Assembly (NCBI RefSeq): GCF_000009765.2
Contig: NC_003155.5
Coordinates: 1,612,001-1,676,000 of the forward strand
Source of the DNA: Streptomyces avermitilis MA-4680 = NBRC 14893
GTDB taxonomy: Bacteria; Actinomycetota; Actinomycetes; Streptomycetales; Streptomycetaceae
Direction: 5' to 3'
Length of the DNA stretch: 64,000 nt
The notes beneath the pieces were generated by a model, which saw only the letters and a list, made by a program, of their open reading frames with translations, did not search any database and was not told the DNA's origin. Both the position numbers and the translations under genes were made by a program. Of this stretch, positions 62,152 through 64,000 are shown in pieces; position 1 is the first letter of the stretch; the number at the start of each line of letters is the position of its first letter.

Positions 62152-62853
62152 TCAATAGCCGATCGTGAAGCGGCGTTGGACGAAGCGGGGCAGTTCGGCC
62201 TCGTCGACGAGTGCGACGGCCGCGTCCTCCACCGAGATGCGGCTACGCCCCTCCGCGTCGAGAACCGGCTGATCGCCGCCGGTCCGGAACCGGCCCGTGC
62301 GCTCGCCGGGAGCGATGTCCTCCGCGGGGCTGAAGTAGGTCCACAGCCGGTTGGACGTGCGCAGCACGTTCAGCGCGTCCCGATGGCCGCGCACCGCAGC
62401 CGCGTACTGCCTCGGCAGGCCAAGCGCGTCGAGACTCGAGTGCAGGAGCTCGTCGGAGTCCGCACGTACGACTCCAGGCTCGATCTCCAGGCTGCCGGCA
62501 CCACCGATGACGATCAGACGGGTCCGGGGGTGACTCTCCAGCGCCTTCAGCAGGGATCGCGCGGCAGTGGCGTACACCGTGGGATCGGCGATGGAGCGGG
62601 CCACGGTGTCGGCGATGTCCTTGGCCGCGTTGCCGGGCTGGAATCCACTGATCAACACGTCGAGGCCGGATATGCCGGCGGCGACGCTCGCGGCGTCGAG
62701 CACGTCGAGGCTCTTCCAGACGACGTTCCCGCGGTCCTCGTCGATCTGCGTCGAGTCGCGCGTGAAGGCCGTGACGTGGTGCCCCCGGGCGAGGGCTTCG
62801 GTGACGACACGACTGCCGATGGTGCCGGTGGCTCCGATGACTCCGAGGTGCAT
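62152..62853 (-). CDS. NAD(P)-binding protein, atypical SDR (NmrA-like)
   Basis: A 233-residue Rossmann protein beginning MHLGVIGATGTIGSRVVTEA and RGHHVTAFTRD, typical of the SDR a5/NAD(P)-binding_10 group. Catalytic YxxxK is not evident in this group. GGGGAG precedes ATG 62853. It is divergent from a TetR gene with a shared operator; redox-stress sensing or a biliverdin-reductase-like activity are options. Confidence 0.85.
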   Translation of the reverse strand: MHLGVIGATGTIGSRVVTEALARGHHVTAFTRDSTQIDEDRGNVVWKSLDVLDAASVAAGISGLDVLISGFQPGNAAKDIADTVARSIADPTVYATAARSLLKALESHPRTRLIVIGGAGSLEIEPGVVRADSDELLHSSLDALGLPRQYAAAVRGHRDALNVLRTSNRLWTYFSPAEDIAPGERTGRFRTGGDQPVLDAEGRSRISVEDAAVALVDEAELPRFVQRRFTIGY

Positions 62854-62908
62854 GGCTCTCCCCTGTAGATACACATGCCGCCTGCCCTTCACGGCACGCG
62901 AAAACTAT

Positions 62909-62929
62909 ACGCCGTGAAGTATACGGCGT
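62909..62929. promoter_or_regulatory. TetR-type operator between SDR and TetR genes
   Basis: ACGCCGT (62909-62915) and ACGGCGT (62923-62929) are perfect arms with a 7-base spacer. On the minus strand TATAGT (rc of 62904-62909) is a good -10 overlapping it. The arrangement fits repression of the divergent gene by the adjacent TetR protein. Confidence 0.7.
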
Positions 62930-62978
62930 GAAGTAAATGTACGGCACTCACCATCGTGACGCTGTAGAGTCAGCGACT

Positions 62979-63689
62979 GTGGGAAAGACCAATGGGCGCC
63001 GCGAGCGACTGCGAGCCGAAACGACCGCCGAGATCAAGAGGGTCGCGCTCGAACTGATGGCCACAGGCGGGCCCGACGCGATCACGCTGCGGGCCATCGC
63101 CCGCGAGATGGGCATGACGGCCAACGCCATCTACGGCTACTTCGCCACCCGCGACGACCTGGTCACCACGCTGATCAACGATGTGTACACCTCGTTGGTC
63201 GACACCGTGGACACCGCCTGGGAGACCGCACCCGCCCAGGATCCGGCCGCCCGGATCCAGGCATGGGCGTGCGCCTTCAGAGGCTGGGCCCTGGCCGGCC
63301 CCGAGGGCTTCCGGCTCATTTACGGCGACCCCGTACCCGGCTACCGGCCCCCCGCGGGGGGCGCCGCCCCGGACGCCGCCCACCGCGTCTGCAAGGGCAT
63401 CACCGCACTGGCGGCCGCAGCCTGGCCGCACGCCGAACACCGCTACGCGGACAGCGACTTCTCCTGGTCCGACTTCGACACCGGCCTCCTGGACAAGGTC
63501 CGCCCGGCCTTCCCGGAACTGCCTCCGGCGGCGGTGGCCCTCGCGCTGCGCATCTGGAGCCACCTGCACGGCCTGATCTCACTGGAGATCTACGGCCACC
63601 TGCAGACCCAGACCCTCAACCCGGACAAACTCTTCCGCGAGGAACTGGCCCAGCTCATCCGCTCCTTGAGCATGACCCCCCAGGGGTAG
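62979..63689 (+). CDS. TetR-family regulator
   Basis: A 236-residue regulator. The N-terminal helix-turn-helix is GPDAITLRAIAREMGMTANA then IYGYFATRDDLVTTLINDVY, followed by a TetR_C_33-like ligand domain rich in aromatic residues. GTG 62979 lies only about 9 bases after a TAGAGT -10 element, so translation is probably leaderless. Controls itself and the divergent SDR gene. Confidence 0.87.
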   Translation: MGKTNGRRERLRAETTAEIKRVALELMATGGPDAITLRAIAREMGMTANAIYGYFATRDDLVTTLINDVYTSLVDTVDTAWETAPAQDPAARIQAWACAFRGWALAGPEGFRLIYGDPVPGYRPPAGGAAPDAAHRVCKGITALAAAAWPHAEHRYADSDFSWSDFDTGLLDKVRPAFPELPPAAVALALRIWSHLHGLISLEIYGHLQTQTLNPDKLFREELAQLIRSLSMTPQG

Positions 63690-63868
63690 TGCGAACAGCG
63701 CCGCACGCTCCCATGAACACCGTGGACACCCACGCCGATGTGGACAGCGCCGAGGCGGGGAAGACCAGCCCACCGAGGGAATCGGTCCCGCGCGGTGCGC
63801 TCTCCCGTCACCGGCGGGCGATCATGGTCTCGGGGCCGGAAAAGTTGACGTAAGGTAGAGCAAGTCGA

Positions 63869-63942
63869 CGCGGGGTGGAGCAGCTCGGTAGCTCGCTGGG
63901 CTCATAACCCAGAGGTCGCAGGTTCAAATCCTGTCCCCGCTA
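63869..63942 (+). tRNA. Initiator tRNA-fMet (CAT anticodon)
   Basis: A 74-base cloverleaf: acceptor CGCGGGG with a non-pairing first base, anticodon loop CTCATAA in the stem CTGGG/CCCAG whose three G-C pairs mark initiator tRNA, and TTCAAAT T-loop. CCA is not encoded. A TAGAGC -10-like element lies just upstream. Confidence 0.96.
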
Positions 63943-63948
63943 CTGAAA

Positions 63949-63983
63949 CCTGAGGGGCCAGCACGGTGTGCTGGCCCCTCAGG
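63949..63983. terminator. 16-bp perfect terminator hairpin after tRNA-fMet
   Basis: Arms CCTGAGGGGCCAGCAC (63949-63964) and GTGCTGGCCCCTCAGG (63968-63983) enclose a 3-base loop, starting seven bases past the tRNA. It also could end transcripts entering from beyond the window. Confidence 0.85.
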
Positions 63984-64000
63984 CATGTCCGGCCCCGGGG

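Overview
The window is high-GC actinobacterial chromosome and reads as Streptomyces. Support comes from strong G/C third-position bias, frequent GTG/TTG starts, many 4-base ATGA/GTGA stop-start overlaps, DasR-type and LacI-type operator sequences, lipoprotein sugar-binding proteins without a local ATPase, and a typical initiator tRNA. I see no phage, insertion sequence or CRISPR array. Most of it is metabolic chromosome, with one decayed stretch near 30.8-33.1 kb.

Layout. 0-13.7 kb holds a serine hydrolase, a HutC-type regulator behind a near-perfect DasR-like box, a methyltransferase, a GH13 alpha-glucosidase, a flavin monooxygenase/P450 pair, a compact second-type Rho, a D-Ala-D-Ala carboxypeptidase that overlaps a GT87 glycosyltransferase tail to tail by 274 bases, an MptB-like mannosyltransferase, and glutaminase. 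13.9-18.6 kb is an asparagine/aspartate catabolic block: a GntR regulator, asparagine permease and asparaginase in one translationally coupled operon, followed by aspartase. 18.7-21.4 kb has uppP, a crcB-DUF190-crcB fluoride module and an ArsR regulator. 21.6-29.7 kb is a galactan utilisation locus: GH53 galactanase, GH42 beta-galactosidase, an ABC importer and a LacI repressor.

29.9-36 kb contains a VOC protein, a MarR regulator, remnants of three 2-hydroxyacid-oxidising enzymes, SseB, a SpoIIE phosphatase, a GNAT-like protein and a sulfurtransferase. 36.0-41.1 kb is a thiamine-precursor import operon: a TPP riboswitch, a 21-codon leader peptide ending Cys-Cys, a C/T-rich G-poor tract, two NMT1-type proteins, ThiX, ThiZ and a coupled APH-fold kinase. 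An MFS exporter follows.

43.3-55.6 kb is an acyl-CoA catabolic cluster read on the minus strand: LysR, CaiB, enoyl-CoA hydratase, acetoacetate-decarboxylase-like protein, 3-hydroxyacyl-CoA dehydrogenase and acyl-CoA dehydrogenase; then after a gap acyl-CoA ligase, a DUF3556 membrane protein, an FAD oxidoreductase and PucR. I cannot name its substrate. 55.8-64 kb has a GH64 beta-1,3-glucanase under a LacI-type operator, an apparently orphan chitin-regulon-type promoter, a GntR/nitrilase/APC permease unit, an alcohol dehydrogenase, a TetR/NAD(P)-binding divergent pair, and tRNA-fMet with a strong terminator.

Best candidates for something undescribed: (1) the leader of the thiamine operon, where the riboswitch P1 helix touches the Shine-Dalgarno of a Cys-Cys leader peptide placed just before a possible Rho loading site; (2) the coupled kinase of the same operon as a thiamine-salvage enzyme; (3) the 11-kb acyl-CoA cluster. 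All functional calls are from reading the sequence; no database search was run.
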